A program made the position numbers and the translations under genes. Below the pieces are notes generated by a model, which worked only from the letters and a program-made list of their open reading frames with translations, had not been told where the DNA came from and made no database searches. From positions 1 through 25,220 of the forward strand of contig CAZNDN010000053.1 in the NCBI GenBank assembly GCA_964571815.1: DNA of 25,220 bases, given 5' to 3'. This DNA comes from CAZNDN01 sp964571815. GTDB taxonomy: Bacteria > Fibrobacterota > Chitinivibrionia > Chitinivibrionales > WJKA01. Below, one piece after another: positions 16,196-24,871 of this stretch (position 1 is the stretch's first letter; each line of letters begins with the position of its first letter).

Positions 16196-16210
16196 TGGCA
16201 CACATATTGC
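16196..16210 (+). promoter_or_regulatory. Candidate sigma-54 (-24/-12) promoter for htrA
   Basis: TGGCAC-N5-TTGC matches the sigma-54 core exactly, with G instead of A/T at the last flexible position. It faces htrA, giving a predicted transcript start near 16222 and a ~170-base leader. It is a motif match only. Confidence 0.45.
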
Positions 16211-16393
16211 GTTTCCTGGAGTGGCCGGCGAGCACCATGACGACCTCGCGAGCATGGTGCCGTTGGGTGGGTATAACAATCACGTTGATGATACAAGCGT
16301 GGCGTCCGAAACGGGCGGGATAGAGGGTTATCGCGTCCGGAGCAACGCAGCTTTTCTATGGTGAGGAGAAACCTGATTCAGGGAGGTCAAGCG

Positions 16394-17980
16394 ATGCAGA
16401 AGAGGATCGGTCGAGCAGTGGCATTGTTCTCGGCGATGGCCGTAGGATGTACCCTGCTGGTGCAGTGTACGTGTTCTTTTGCCCAGTCCGAGCGTCCGAA
16501 AGAGGGAAGCATTGCGTTCGGTGCGCGGGAAAGACCGAAGATCAACGGCACGGCGGGGCTTGCCGGTTTCAGGTCGGTGTTTGCCGATGTTGCCGAAGAG
16601 GTGGTTCCTTTCGTGGTATCGGTGGTGCCGACCAAGATCGATACCGTGAAATTTTATCGCAATCCGTTCTACCGGTTCTTCAGGGACGAAGAGCGGGGGC
16701 GGAGCCCGTTTGATTTCTTTTTCAATCCCCCCGAGGGAGGAAGCGGTGAGCCGTCAATCGAGAAGCGGGAGCGGAGAATCCGCGGGCTGGGCTCGGGAGT
16801 CATTGTCTCCCGGGACGGTTACGTGTTGACCAACTACCATGTTGTCTCGGGAGCCGATGAGATCGAGGTGCGCTTGAACGACAAGCGTGAATTCGAGGCT
16901 GCGATCGTGGGAAGCGATTCGCTGTCGGACGTTGCCGTCCTGAAAATTGACGGCGTCGACGACCTGCCCACGGCCTACCTGGGGGATTCGGAACAACTGC
17001 GGCCCGGCGACTGGGTCGTTGCCGTCGGCAATCCCTTCAGCCTCACCTGGACCGTGACTGCCGGTATCGTCTCGGGGCTGGGGAGAAGCGTGAGTATTTC
17101 GCCGAACAAATACCAGGATTTCATCCAGACCGACGCCGCGATCAACCCCGGCAACTCGGGCGGCGCGCTTGTCAACATCGAAGGAGAACTGGTAGGAATC
17201 AATACCATGATCTACAGCCGGACCGGCGGTAACATGGGCATCGGTTTCGCGATTCCAATCAGCATGGCACGCCGCGTGATGGAGGACCTCATCTACGAGG
17301 GAGAAGTCACGCGGGGCTGGATCGGGGTGAGTATTCAGAATCTCACCGGCTCGGCGAGGGAGGCCATGGGGCTGGAAGATGTCGGGGGCGGCGTGCTGAT
17401 CGGCGATGTGTTCGAGGGGCAGCCGGCCGACAAGGCGGGAATGCAACAGGGTGACGTTGTGCTTTCGATCGGAGGGAAAGAAGTGGAAGAGGTCAACGAA
17501 CTGCGCAATGTCGTTGCTGCGCTGAAACCCGGTGAAGAGGTGCCGGTGGAGATTGTCAGAGACGGCGAAAAGAAAACGTTGTCCGTGGAAATCACGCGAC
17601 GAGACACCGGGGAGATTCCTCAACTCTCGCGGCAGGAGGAGCAAGTGCCTTCGGAGGAAGGGGAGCAGTCGCCGGAAGGGATAGACAGACTGGGTGTCGA
17701 GGTGAAGAACATTACTCCTTCTCTCCGGAGCGAAATGGGTATTCCCGACGATGTCGAAGGCGTGGTGGTGGTGGGCGTGGATGAAGGCTCGCCCGCGAGT
17801 CGCGGGCTCCGTCGCGGAGATGTGATCCAGATGGTCAAGACCGCCGAAAGCGGAAGAGAAACCGTCACAAACGTAAGACAGTTCACGAAGGCCGTGAAGG
17901 GTCTGGAAAGCGGCGATTCGGTGATGCTGCTGGTCAATCGGCAGGGCAGTACGCATTTTGTGGCGTTTGAACTCCGGTGA
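16394..17980 (+). CDS. Periplasmic serine protease, HtrA/DegP family, two PDZ domains
   Basis: A 528-residue trypsin-like protease/chaperone of the envelope stress response. Seen: an N-terminal signal sequence (basic MQKR, then hydrophobic residues to ~30, likely cut after SFA); catalytic His149 (LTNYHVV), Asp179 (LSDVAVLKI) and Ser255 (NPGNSGGAL); PDZ1 at about 300-395 (GWIGVSIQNL start) and PDZ2 at about 430-528. The substrate-free loop before the His is extended and charged (residues ~85-130). A Cys-rich stretch near residues 19-27 (GCTLLVQCTC) makes a lipoprotein signal possible, though the spacing favours signal peptidase I. The start is at 16394 because GGGAGG lies about 8 bases upstream; the in-frame ATG at 16358 adds only residues before this ribosome site. 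Probably controlled by the upstream elements. DegP, DegQ and MucD cannot be told apart here. Confidence 0.96.
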   Translation: MQKRIGRAVALFSAMAVGCTLLVQCTCSFAQSERPKEGSIAFGARERPKINGTAGLAGFRSVFADVAEEVVPFVVSVVPTKIDTVKFYRNPFYRFFRDEERGRSPFDFFFNPPEGGSGEPSIEKRERRIRGLGSGVIVSRDGYVLTNYHVVSGADEIEVRLNDKREFEAAIVGSDSLSDVAVLKIDGVDDLPTAYLGDSEQLRPGDWVVAVGNPFSLTWTVTAGIVSGLGRSVSISPNKYQDFIQTDAAINPGNSGGALVNIEGELVGINTMIYSRTGGNMGIGFAIPISMARRVMEDLIYEGEVTRGWIGVSIQNLTGSAREAMGLEDVGGGVLIGDVFEGQPADKAGMQQGDVVLSIGGKEVEEVNELRNVVAALKPGEEVPVEIVRDGEKKTLSVEITRRDTGEIPQLSRQEEQVPSEEGEQSPEGIDRLGVEVKNITPSLRSEMGIPDDVEGVVVVGVDEGSPASRGLRRGDVIQMVKTAESGRETVTNVRQFTKAVKGLESGDSVMLLVNRQGSTHFVAFELR

Positions 17981-18129
17981 ACACTACCGGGGATTCAGGT
18001 GCATAAAGGGTGATGCGTGCACGTAATACTGGTTGAGGGTAGAGCGGGCATGCTTCGAGCACCGTCGAAAGGCCCTGCATGAGCGGGGGAGGGAAATCGC
18101 GGGAGTGTCCAACAGGAGGAAACAGCGAA

Positions 18130-19110
18130 ATGGTTGCATTTGCTCCCGACAACGAAGAACTGGCCCGGGTTCTTGACCGGCTTGCGGATCTGCTTCACGC
18201 GCGGAAGGAGAATCCCTTTCGGGTACGGGCATACCGCCATGCGGCGGCAACCGTTGCTGGATACCACAAGCCGGTGGCGTCGTTGATTCACGACGGCGAC
18301 ACTCGGGAATTGGAGGCGCTCCCGGAGATCGGTAAGGGCATCGCCTCATCGGTTGCCGAATACGTACGCACCTCGCGGCTGCGTCTGCTGGAGCGCCTGG
18401 AGCGGGAAACGTCGGCCGTGGATGTTTTCACGACCGTACCGGGAATCGGGCCGGAACTCGCCGGCCGCCTGCACGAGCATCTGGGGGTACGCACGCTCGA
18501 AGAACTCGAAGTGGCTGCGCACGAAGGGCGACTCGGTGGCGTACCGGGAGTCGGGCGGCGCCGGGCCGAGGCTATTCGGGACAGTGTCGAGGCGCTGCTG
18601 GACCGGGAGGGTCGTCGGCGGGGAAGGCGCGCACGGAGAATCGAGATGCACCATGAGAATCAGGATACGGCCGAACCTCCGGTGGAGCTTCTCCTGCGGC
18701 TCGATGAGCGGTACCGGCGGAACGCCGAAGCAGGTCACCTTCGGCGCATAGCGCCGCGGCGATTTAATCCCGAAGGCGAGGCGTGGCTGCCGATCATGCA
18801 CGATCAGGAAAGGGGGTGGCACGTCACACTCATGTATTCCAACACGGCGCGTGCGCACGAACGAGGCGCTACTCACGACTGGGTTGTCGTATATTACGAG
18901 AACGGCGGTCCTCAGCGGCAGTCTACGGTGGTTACCGAACATCAGGGCCGCTTGAAAGGGTTGAGAGTCATACGGGGGCGCGAGCAGGAGTGCGCGGACT
19001 ATTACGCAGCAACGCAGGGGAAAGGTGTCTCTGCCGGCGATACCCCCGGACACGATCGGGCGCGGGCCGTAACCGGGGAGCCTGCGCCGGCCCCGGGGAA
19101 AGGCAGGTGA
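18130..19110 (+). CDS. DNA polymerase X-like helix-hairpin-helix protein (no polymerase domain)
   Basis: A 326-residue protein whose N-terminal half resembles the 8-kDa and helix-hairpin-helix part of family X DNA polymerases. Seen: an N-terminal helical segment (RVLDRLADLLHARKENPFRV) and three HhH hairpins with LPEIGKG, VPGIGPE and VPGVGRR. The palm domain with its catalytic Asp residues is absent. A basic linker (RRRGRRARR) follows. Residues ~190-310 form a second conserved-looking domain (LRRIAPRRFNPEGEAWLP, then a Trp/Tyr-rich region ending REQECADYYA) of unknown function that I associate with this HhH family. The start was chosen at the ATG at 18130, which has AGGAGG about 10 bases upstream. 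DNA binding, perhaps in repair, is inferred. The stop lies 6 bp before the next gene, so the two are co-transcribed. Confidence 0.8.
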   Translation: MVAFAPDNEELARVLDRLADLLHARKENPFRVRAYRHAAATVAGYHKPVASLIHDGDTRELEALPEIGKGIASSVAEYVRTSRLRLLERLERETSAVDVFTTVPGIGPELAGRLHEHLGVRTLEELEVAAHEGRLGGVPGVGRRRAEAIRDSVEALLDREGRRRGRRARRIEMHHENQDTAEPPVELLLRLDERYRRNAEAGHLRRIAPRRFNPEGEAWLPIMHDQERGWHVTLMYSNTARAHERGATHDWVVVYYENGGPQRQSTVVTEHQGRLKGLRVIRGREQECADYYAATQGKGVSAGDTPGHDRARAVTGEPAPAPGKGR

Positions 19111-19116
19111 GAGGCC

Positions 19117-19668
19117 ATGGCGGAAACACCCGCGGTCCCGCCGCTGGACGGCAATACGCTGGGTCGACTGGGGCCTTTCCAGAAGCAGGCTCAGTACTGG
19201 CGTGACTCGGCGCGCAGCGCTCGTCACGATCCCACGGCATCCCACCACGTGAATCTTCTCAACACGTCCACCGAGATGTCTCCCCGTGAACCGGATCCGT
19301 CGCATCCGGTTCGTGAAGAGCAGGCCAACAGGATCTACCGGGAGAATGAACGAAGACAGGGTGGACGGCACCGGGGAAGAGACAGCTCCCGCCGGCACGC
19401 GCACACGTTACGAAAGGCCGCCGAGTACACCAACAGGGAACTGGAGCGCACCAACGCGCCCGGTCGGTTCCGGGTGTACGAGCGTGACGGGGACGTGTTT
19501 GTGGATATCGTTGTCCTGGACGACAAGGGGGAAGTTACCAAAGAGACGGTGAAGAATATCTCCGCCGAAGACTTCCAGCGCTGGATCGAAAGTGCGCGAT
19601 TCGGCAAGGGCCTGTTCGTGGACCTGAACATGCAGCAAGGGCGAGAAGAAAGCGGTCCGGAAGAGTAG
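19117..19668 (+). CDS. Small hydrophilic protein with FlaG-like C-terminal region
   Basis: A 183-residue protein. The first ~115 residues are polar, low-complexity and Arg/His-rich (likely disordered, then a charged helix). Residues ~118-172 look like the FlaG fold: an RFRVYERDGDVFVDIVV strand pair, a GEV turn, then NISAEDFQRWIE and GLFVDL. FlaG proteins modulate flagellin filaments, but no flagellar gene is nearby and similar short domains occur elsewhere, so no function is assigned. GAGAGG lies a few bases before the ATG. It is most likely in one transcript with the HhH gene. Confidence 0.65.
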   Translation: MAETPAVPPLDGNTLGRLGPFQKQAQYWRDSARSARHDPTASHHVNLLNTSTEMSPREPDPSHPVREEQANRIYRENERRQGGRHRGRDSSRRHAHTLRKAAEYTNRELERTNAPGRFRVYERDGDVFVDIVVLDDKGEVTKETVKNISAEDFQRWIESARFGKGLFVDLNMQQGREESGPEE

Positions 19669-19978
19669 ATTCTTTCACGGAAAGCACACCGCTGTAACGG
19701 TGGCAACCATAATGCATACCATCGATAGATAGTGGCTTACGAGGTGGTGTAGTTGTCGATACTGTGACACAATGTTTCTTTGCCTCCCTCCCGCTTTCGT
19801 CCCGCCCTGCGCCATACCGCCACTACACGCAAGCGCCGACGCTGCGGGCGGCGCGACGGCGGCTGCCTTCCGGCTGGAATCAACGGAAGTCGGTGAAGAG
19901 GACGTTGTACCGTGGGAGTGCCTTCCGAAAAGCTCATCGATCCGCATAAAGAGAAACGCGTGGGGAAAACCGCGGAGA
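19669..19978. other. Convergent intergenic region
   Basis: About 310 bp between the plus-strand FlaG-like gene and the minus-strand glycosyltransferase. A 6-bp hairpin (CTTCCG/CGGAAG, 19867-19889) is present without a T-run. No gene or RNA is supported; short ORFs on either strand have no recognisable content. Confidence 0.5.
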
Positions 19979-21274
19979 CTACGGCTTTGCATGGTGCTTC
20001 TCCCGCCTGCTTTGCTGCCTGAACGCGGCTCCGGCCGCGTCCGCTTTTGTTCCGATAAGGTCAAATTCAGCCTTGGCAAGGCGCAGCGCCTCCCGCCAGG
20101 CCGAGCCTTCCAGCGGTTCCTCCTTGCGCCCGCGCCCGAGCACGTCTTCATAGAGTGCCGCAAGCCGGCGAACGCATGCGCCTCTTGAATACCCGCCGGC
20201 GGTTTCCCGCGCCGAGCCCGCAACAGAGCGTCGCTCCTCCGGCGTCATCCGCTTGATTTTGCGTACGGCTCTCACGAATGCCCCCATGTCGCCGGAACTC
20301 ACGAGAAATCCGTTTTCGCCGTCGACGACCACGTCGTTGATTCCCCCGGCCGAAACGGCCACCACGGGCGTACCGGCGGCCATGGCCTCGGCCACGACCA
20401 GGCCCTGGGTTTCGGTTTCGGACGCAAACACGAATACATCGAATGCCTCGTAGGCATCGGCCAGTTCCTCCCCCTGCAGTGTGCCCGTTGCATGAAACCG
20501 CTCGCCCGGGCCGGCCTTGTCGAATCGCTTTTGTACCGTGTCAAGTGACGGCCCCTGGCCGACCACAACAAAGTGCGCCTCGGGTTCCCGCCGCAGCAGT
20601 CTCACGCCGGCCTCGGCCAGAAATTCCGGGTTCTTTTCAGGTGCAACGCGGCTGACCGTGCCTGCTGTAAAGGCATCTTCGGGAATGCCCAGTGCCGCGC
20701 GAAATCGTGCCCCCTTACCCGCGGAAAACCGATCGAGGTCGATACCGGTGGGAATGACGCTCACCGGCACCGTTACCCCCCGCGATTTCAATGTCGACTC
20801 CACCGCATGACTCGGCGCAAGGACATGATCGCACAGGTTTGAGTACCCGACCGACAACGAAACCACAAAGCGCTTCAATGCCGGAGAGTCCCCCGGAACG
20901 TAGTGGGTATAACGCTCGAAAAACGTATGAAACGTGAATACCACCGGCACCCCGCGCCGGCGGGCCACACGAAGCGCCGTGTCGCCGACCAGGTAGGGGT
21001 GATGCGAGTGGACAAGGTCGGGTTTGAACTTGTCGAGCCGGGAGGAAAGAATCCCCGGGACCGGCAGTTGAACCGAGAAATCGGTCCCGTTGAATCGCTG
21101 AATAGCCGGAACACGAACAACATCGTTCTCGTGCTCGGGCTGATTCGGGAAATCGGGCGCAACGATAAGAACCTTGTGGCTCCGGGCTCGCAGCTCGCGG
21201 GCAAATCCCTCGATCGACCGTTCGACGCCTCCTACAAAAGGCTTGTACGTATTCGACATCATCAGTATGTTCAC
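19979..21274 (-). CDS. Glycosyltransferase family 4 (GT-B), glycolipid-synthase-like
   Basis: A 431-residue retaining glycosyltransferase using an activated sugar nucleotide. Seen: the N-terminal acceptor domain with the glycine turn KPFVGGVERS, then DLVHSHHPYLVG and a VFTFHTFFERY stretch typical of diacylglycerol glucosyltransferase and related GT4 enzymes; the C-terminal domain has IPTGIDLDRF, SRVAPEKN and the donor-site E-x7-E motif at SETETQGLVVAEAMA. The last ~50 residues are charged and non-conserved. The start is GTG at 21274 with AAGGAGG six bases upstream. It is the last gene of the minus-strand set after the glucosidase-like protein, 104 bp away. A membrane glycolipid or a compatible-solute/glycan product is possible; the acceptor cannot be told from sequence. 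Confidence 0.9.
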   Translation of the reverse strand: MNILMMSNTYKPFVGGVERSIEGFARELRARSHKVLIVAPDFPNQPEHENDVVRVPAIQRFNGTDFSVQLPVPGILSSRLDKFKPDLVHSHHPYLVGDTALRVARRRGVPVVFTFHTFFERYTHYVPGDSPALKRFVVSLSVGYSNLCDHVLAPSHAVESTLKSRGVTVPVSVIPTGIDLDRFSAGKGARFRAALGIPEDAFTAGTVSRVAPEKNPEFLAEAGVRLLRREPEAHFVVVGQGPSLDTVQKRFDKAGPGERFHATGTLQGEELADAYEAFDVFVFASETETQGLVVAEAMAAGTPVVAVSAGGINDVVVDGENGFLVSSGDMGAFVRAVRKIKRMTPEERRSVAGSARETAGGYSRGACVRRLAALYEDVLGRGRKEEPLEGSAWREALRLAKAEFDLIGTKADAAGAAFRQQSRREKHHAKP

Positions 21275-21378
21275 ACGCTACCTCCTTACACCGGCTGTAC
21301 TACGTCGGCAATCCTCGGTTGTCTCATACCCCTCACGTGCCCGTGTCCGGGCCCACGGCGGCGCCGAAACACGGCACG

Positions 21379-23679
21379 TTACGTTTTCACACCCACTTCA
21401 ACCCGTTGTTCGTCGGAACAGGGAACCACCGGAGACGCGCCCGGAAACCGGACTTCCACGGGCGGCGGCTTGTCGAACCATCCGCCTTCCCACGATACCT
21501 CGGTCCGCTCTCCGGAGTGGTCGACCCTGAGCGTTATGTCGCCCCACGGTGTCGGTGCGGGACCGAAGGTGATGGTGAACGGTCGCTGAAGCAGCCGGGG
21601 TGGAATCCCGCCGCAGAGCACCAGCTTCCTTTCCGTTCCCGTGCCGCGTTCCTCCCGCACCAGACAGTTGCGCATCATGAGTACCCACTCGGCCGCGGCC
21701 CACACGTGTTCTCCATCGCCCATACACCCCCCGCGGGTGCGTGGATGATGCGCTTCGGCCCAGCGGCCGGTCGGCGAGGCCAGTGACGCCACCGCATCCG
21801 TCAACCCCGTCCATCGCGGGTCACCGGCTCGCAGGAGCACCTGGGCCAGATGAAGAGAAAGATACGGATTGATTCCCGAATGAGTGATGTCGTGGAAAAA
21901 CCCGCCGCCGCGGGTGCAGTTGTCCAGAAGAAACTGTGCGGTGTGAAGCAGGCGGGGATCGTGGGCATCCCGGAGCATCAACGGATACCCCGCGGCAAGA
22001 GAGCCGACCGAGCCGCTGTCGGGCCGGCGGCCCGGCGAGGGCGGCATGATCCGGTGATGCAGCTTTCCGGCAACCGCCTCCAGACTGCGTTCGACTGCTT
22101 CACGATAGCGCGCGGCCCCCTCGCGCAACTTCCGCGCCTCCTTCTTACCGGTAGCGAAGTGTGCCAGGATATCGGCGGCGGACTCCAGTCCGGCAATACT
22201 CCAGAAATTGTCCCAGTAGTAGTGATCGTTGGGCCCCAGGTGCTCGGCACTGAATCCCGCCGGCAGCAGACCACCCACAAAAGGATCGTCACTCGAATCG
22301 AGCTTCTTGCGCAGAATCCACTCCGCCGCTTTCCGCACATGCGGCTGCCAGTGAGCGGGCGGTGCGCTGCCGGAAAGCTCGCAGTAGCGCTGCAGCGTCC
22401 ACAAGACCTGGCCGTTGGAGTCCCACTCGCCGTCCTGGGACTCGAAATACCCGCCCGGCCGTTGGCGTTCAAAAAACCGTTCGATCACCATCCGGGCACG
22501 CGAGACAAGACCTGCCGCCATGAGGGCGTGCACAATAATCGCCGCATCACGAAACCAGAAACGCTTGTACGTATAAGGCCCCGCATACACTTCCGAGGGG
22601 CTGTGCAGCACCAGCGTGCGCAGGGCGGTTTCGTACAAACCGCGATATCGATTGTCGGGAATATCCGCTTCGCAGCGCCCCTCCAGGGCCTGGGACCATT
22701 GCTCCGACGGTTCCCGTACGTGAGCGGGGTTCGGCAGAGACACTCGGGGCCGTGAGAGCGGCACAACCACCTCGACGTCGCCGGCCGATCCGGGATGCAG
22801 CTCGAAGAGGGCCGCCGCCGATGCCATCCCTACGTCACAGTGTACCCCCTTTGCTCCACAGCGGTTCCCCCGCTCCCCGTTTGTTCCCAAAGCATGGAAC
22901 ACGTCGCCGCCGCCGTAGTTGGAGCAGGCGAAACCGTCGGGGATTCGACTCAGCAAAACGGTGTCGGATCCATTCACGCGCCAGCCGCGGCCGTGGGGAA
23001 GGGTCCGAATATCGTGAACAAAACTCACACCTTCGGGATTAAACGGTCTGAGCGCAACGACCAGCCATGCTTTTTCCGATTTTGTCTCCGCCGAGGCCGT
23101 CACGTTGCATACCATGGTGCCATCCACCAGGCCCGCGCCCGCCCGGGTGCTCAGACCGAAATCGCGGGTCCGGCTTTCGGTTACCACCGACGGGGAGCTC
23201 GAAATATCGATGTGCTGAAATACATCGCCGGCCAGTGAAGGTACCAGCCCGCGTCCGTCGGCCCCTGCCACCCACATGTCAATGGACCATCCGTCGAACA
23301 GGGGCGTAACCAGTCCGCGGGGGTCGACGATGGGAGTGGGTTCCTCACCCGGTATCCCCACGGCCGTCCAGTTGCGGTGCGTGATATTGATGTGCGCTAC
23401 GGAGAAGGCGCGGGGAACAAACGATTCGGAGTCGGGATTGAACTGCTCCACCACCCACCAGGGCCAGATCCAGTCGAGATTGTGCTGTATTGCCTGACTG
23501 TTGATAAGCCCGCGGGCATGCAGCACCGCGCCGGCCCGAAGCAGCTCCACCGGCGCCAATACCTCGCCGGGCTGCGAGAACCGGTTGAACTGGGAAAGAA
23601 TCTTGATCGGGTCGACAAAGCCCCCGGCGCGGGCAACGCGCTTGAGAACGAAACGCCAGGGTAACCACTTCAGCCACAT
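21379..23679 (-). CDS. GH15/amylo-alpha-1,6-glucosidase-like (alpha/alpha)6-barrel protein
   Basis: A 766-residue protein of the six-hairpin glycosidase type. Seen: an N-terminal beta-rich region (~80-320) and a barrel from ~340, with PYTYKRFWFRDAAII at 368-382, a GEWDSNGQVLW segment at 417-427 and a HYYWDNFWSIAGL segment near 493-505, all typical of glucoamylase and glycogen-debranching catalytic clefts; Asp378 and Glu418 are candidate acids. The C-terminus (~700-766) returns to a beta-rich segment. No signal peptide is evident, so it is probably cytoplasmic. The start is at 23679: AAAGGAG precedes this ATG by about five bases, whereas the GTG at 23694 lies upstream of that ribosome site. 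It sits 53 bp after the PRPP synthetase-like gene. A role in debranching or hydrolysing an alpha-glucan or a glycoside product is inferred. Confidence 0.82.
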   Translation of the reverse strand: MWLKWLPWRFVLKRVARAGGFVDPIKILSQFNRFSQPGEVLAPVELLRAGAVLHARGLINSQAIQHNLDWIWPWWVVEQFNPDSESFVPRAFSVAHINITHRNWTAVGIPGEEPTPIVDPRGLVTPLFDGWSIDMWVAGADGRGLVPSLAGDVFQHIDISSSPSVVTESRTRDFGLSTRAGAGLVDGTMVCNVTASAETKSEKAWLVVALRPFNPEGVSFVHDIRTLPHGRGWRVNGSDTVLLSRIPDGFACSNYGGGDVFHALGTNGERGNRCGAKGVHCDVGMASAAALFELHPGSAGDVEVVVPLSRPRVSLPNPAHVREPSEQWSQALEGRCEADIPDNRYRGLYETALRTLVLHSPSEVYAGPYTYKRFWFRDAAIIVHALMAAGLVSRARMVIERFFERQRPGGYFESQDGEWDSNGQVLWTLQRYCELSGSAPPAHWQPHVRKAAEWILRKKLDSSDDPFVGGLLPAGFSAEHLGPNDHYYWDNFWSIAGLESAADILAHFATGKKEARKLREGAARYREAVERSLEAVAGKLHHRIMPPSPGRRPDSGSVGSLAAGYPLMLRDAHDPRLLHTAQFLLDNCTRGGGFFHDITHSGINPYLSLHLAQVLLRAGDPRWTGLTDAVASLASPTGRWAEAHHPRTRGGCMGDGEHVWAAAEWVLMMRNCLVREERGTGTERKLVLCGGIPPRLLQRPFTITFGPAPTPWGDITLRVDHSGERTEVSWEGGWFDKPPPVEVRFPGASPVVPCSDEQRVEVGVKT

Positions 23680-23732
23680 ACCTGCTCCTTTCACGCCGCG
23701 CCGAAGGTGCGCTCACGTTCAACCGGCCGCCG

Positions 23733-24830
23733 TTACCCGGCGGCTTCTTCCCGGCCGAACACCTCCGAGAGCGACTCCTGCCGATGAATCCTGAAGATGG
23801 CGCACGCAAGTGCCTCCGAAAGACACTTCACCTCAACATAGTCCCGGCAGGTAAACGCCGCGGTTTGCGGAATGCTGTTGGTGACCACCATGCGTTGCAG
23901 ACCGTAATGCTCGTGAAGCTCATCGAGCACGCGAACGGCAGCGGGATTGCAGAGGTTGTGCGAGACCGCGATGACCAGGCGGCGGATGCCGGTAGTATCC
24001 GTCACCTTTTTTGCGACCGCCGCCAGCGTGTCGCCGCTGCTGATAATGTCGTCGACAAGAAGAGCCGTATTCTTGTCGCTGAAATCGCCCACGAGTTCGC
24101 AGGAGCTTATCTTCTCCGGCCGCGGACGAAACTTGACGGCCGCCGCATTGGCCGTCCCCAGGGCCCGTGCCAATGCGGCGGCGAAGCGCGATGCGCCCGC
24201 GTCGGGGGCCACTACTACGGCGCCGCCGTCGTTTCGAAAGCTTCGGAACGTATCCACGAAAAAATCAAGAGGGTCGAGCAAGTGCACGGCGGCGCCTCCG
24301 TAGAATCCCCGAATCTGTTCGCTGTGCGGGTGCCAGGCGATCAAACCGTCCAGACCGGCATTCCATGCCAGGTCCGCCATGAGACGTGCCGTGGTGGGCT
24401 CGCGCATGAACCGTGTCGGCTTGTCCTGCCGCGCATACGCCAGGTAGGGAACGACCCCGGTCACGTGAGACGCGCCGTGCTCGCGGAACGCCCGCGCGGC
24501 GATCAGAAAGCTCAGGTACCGGTCGTTGATTGTCGTCTCCCCGCCGCCGTCGCACAACGTCTGGAAGAGGTAGACATCGTTGCCACCCACATGTTCGGGA
24601 ATACGTACGCACGTCTCCGAGTCGGAGAAGCGTCGAACGATATCCTTCATCAGCCCCGGCTCGTTCCCTGCTTCGCCATCGCCGGCTTCTTCGCGGTACT
24701 GTCGCAGCACCCGCTCCGCAAGGACCCGACTTTGCCCGTCGCACGATGCTATCACCGTGCGGCCCCGCACGGAGTCGACTTGGTTCGCGCCCTCGCCGGC
24801 CGCACATCTCTTCTTCCACGACTGCGTCAC
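23733..24830 (-). CDS. Ribose-phosphate pyrophosphokinase family protein
   Basis: A 365-residue protein of the PRPP synthetase family, which makes 5-phosphoribosyl diphosphate from ribose 5-phosphate and ATP. Seen: SDSETCVRI near 69-77, PYLAYARQDKPTRFMREP at 128-145 (the usual YARQDR-R-REP signature), HPHSEQIRGFYG at 167-178, VKFRPRPEK around 232-240 and the PRPP-binding loop LLVDDIISSGDT at 257-268. It is longer than a standard Prs (~315) by an N-terminal extension of ~25 residues and small inserts, and several signature residues differ (WHPHSEQ for the usual DLHAxQ). It may be a specialised paralogue rather than the housekeeping enzyme. The start codon is GTG, preceded by GAGGTGAGG. It heads a close-packed gene set with the glucosidase-like protein and GT4. 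Confidence 0.85.
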   Translation of the reverse strand: MTQSWKKRCAAGEGANQVDSVRGRTVIASCDGQSRVLAERVLRQYREEAGDGEAGNEPGLMKDIVRRFSDSETCVRIPEHVGGNDVYLFQTLCDGGGETTINDRYLSFLIAARAFREHGASHVTGVVPYLAYARQDKPTRFMREPTTARLMADLAWNAGLDGLIAWHPHSEQIRGFYGGAAVHLLDPLDFFVDTFRSFRNDGGAVVVAPDAGASRFAAALARALGTANAAAVKFRPRPEKISSCELVGDFSDKNTALLVDDIISSGDTLAAVAKKVTDTTGIRRLVIAVSHNLCNPAAVRVLDELHEHYGLQRMVVTNSIPQTAAFTCRDYVEVKCLSEALACAIFRIHRQESLSEVFGREEAAG

Positions 24831-24871
24831 TTTACCTCACCTCTTCCCGCTTCGCCGGGGTCGGGGACAAT

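Larger units (their letters stand above)
15684..16393. promoter_or_regulatory. Divergent ftsH/htrA intergenic regulatory region
   Basis: About 710 bp without a supportable gene; the overlapping ORFs on both strands have arginine- and proline-rich, unrecognisable products and no good ribosome sites. It contains a pair of inverted repeats (15987-16025) and a sigma-54-like site (16196-16210). No CIRCE-type heat-shock operator was seen. Confidence 0.55.

Noticed and set aside
15705..16283. 192-codon minus-strand ORF in the ftsH/htrA intergenic region
   Set aside because: No ribosome site, unusual composition, and it overlaps the regulatory dyads.
19675..20223. 182-codon minus-strand ORF in the convergent region
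   Set aside because: It overlaps the GT4 gene in another frame and has a low-complexity product.
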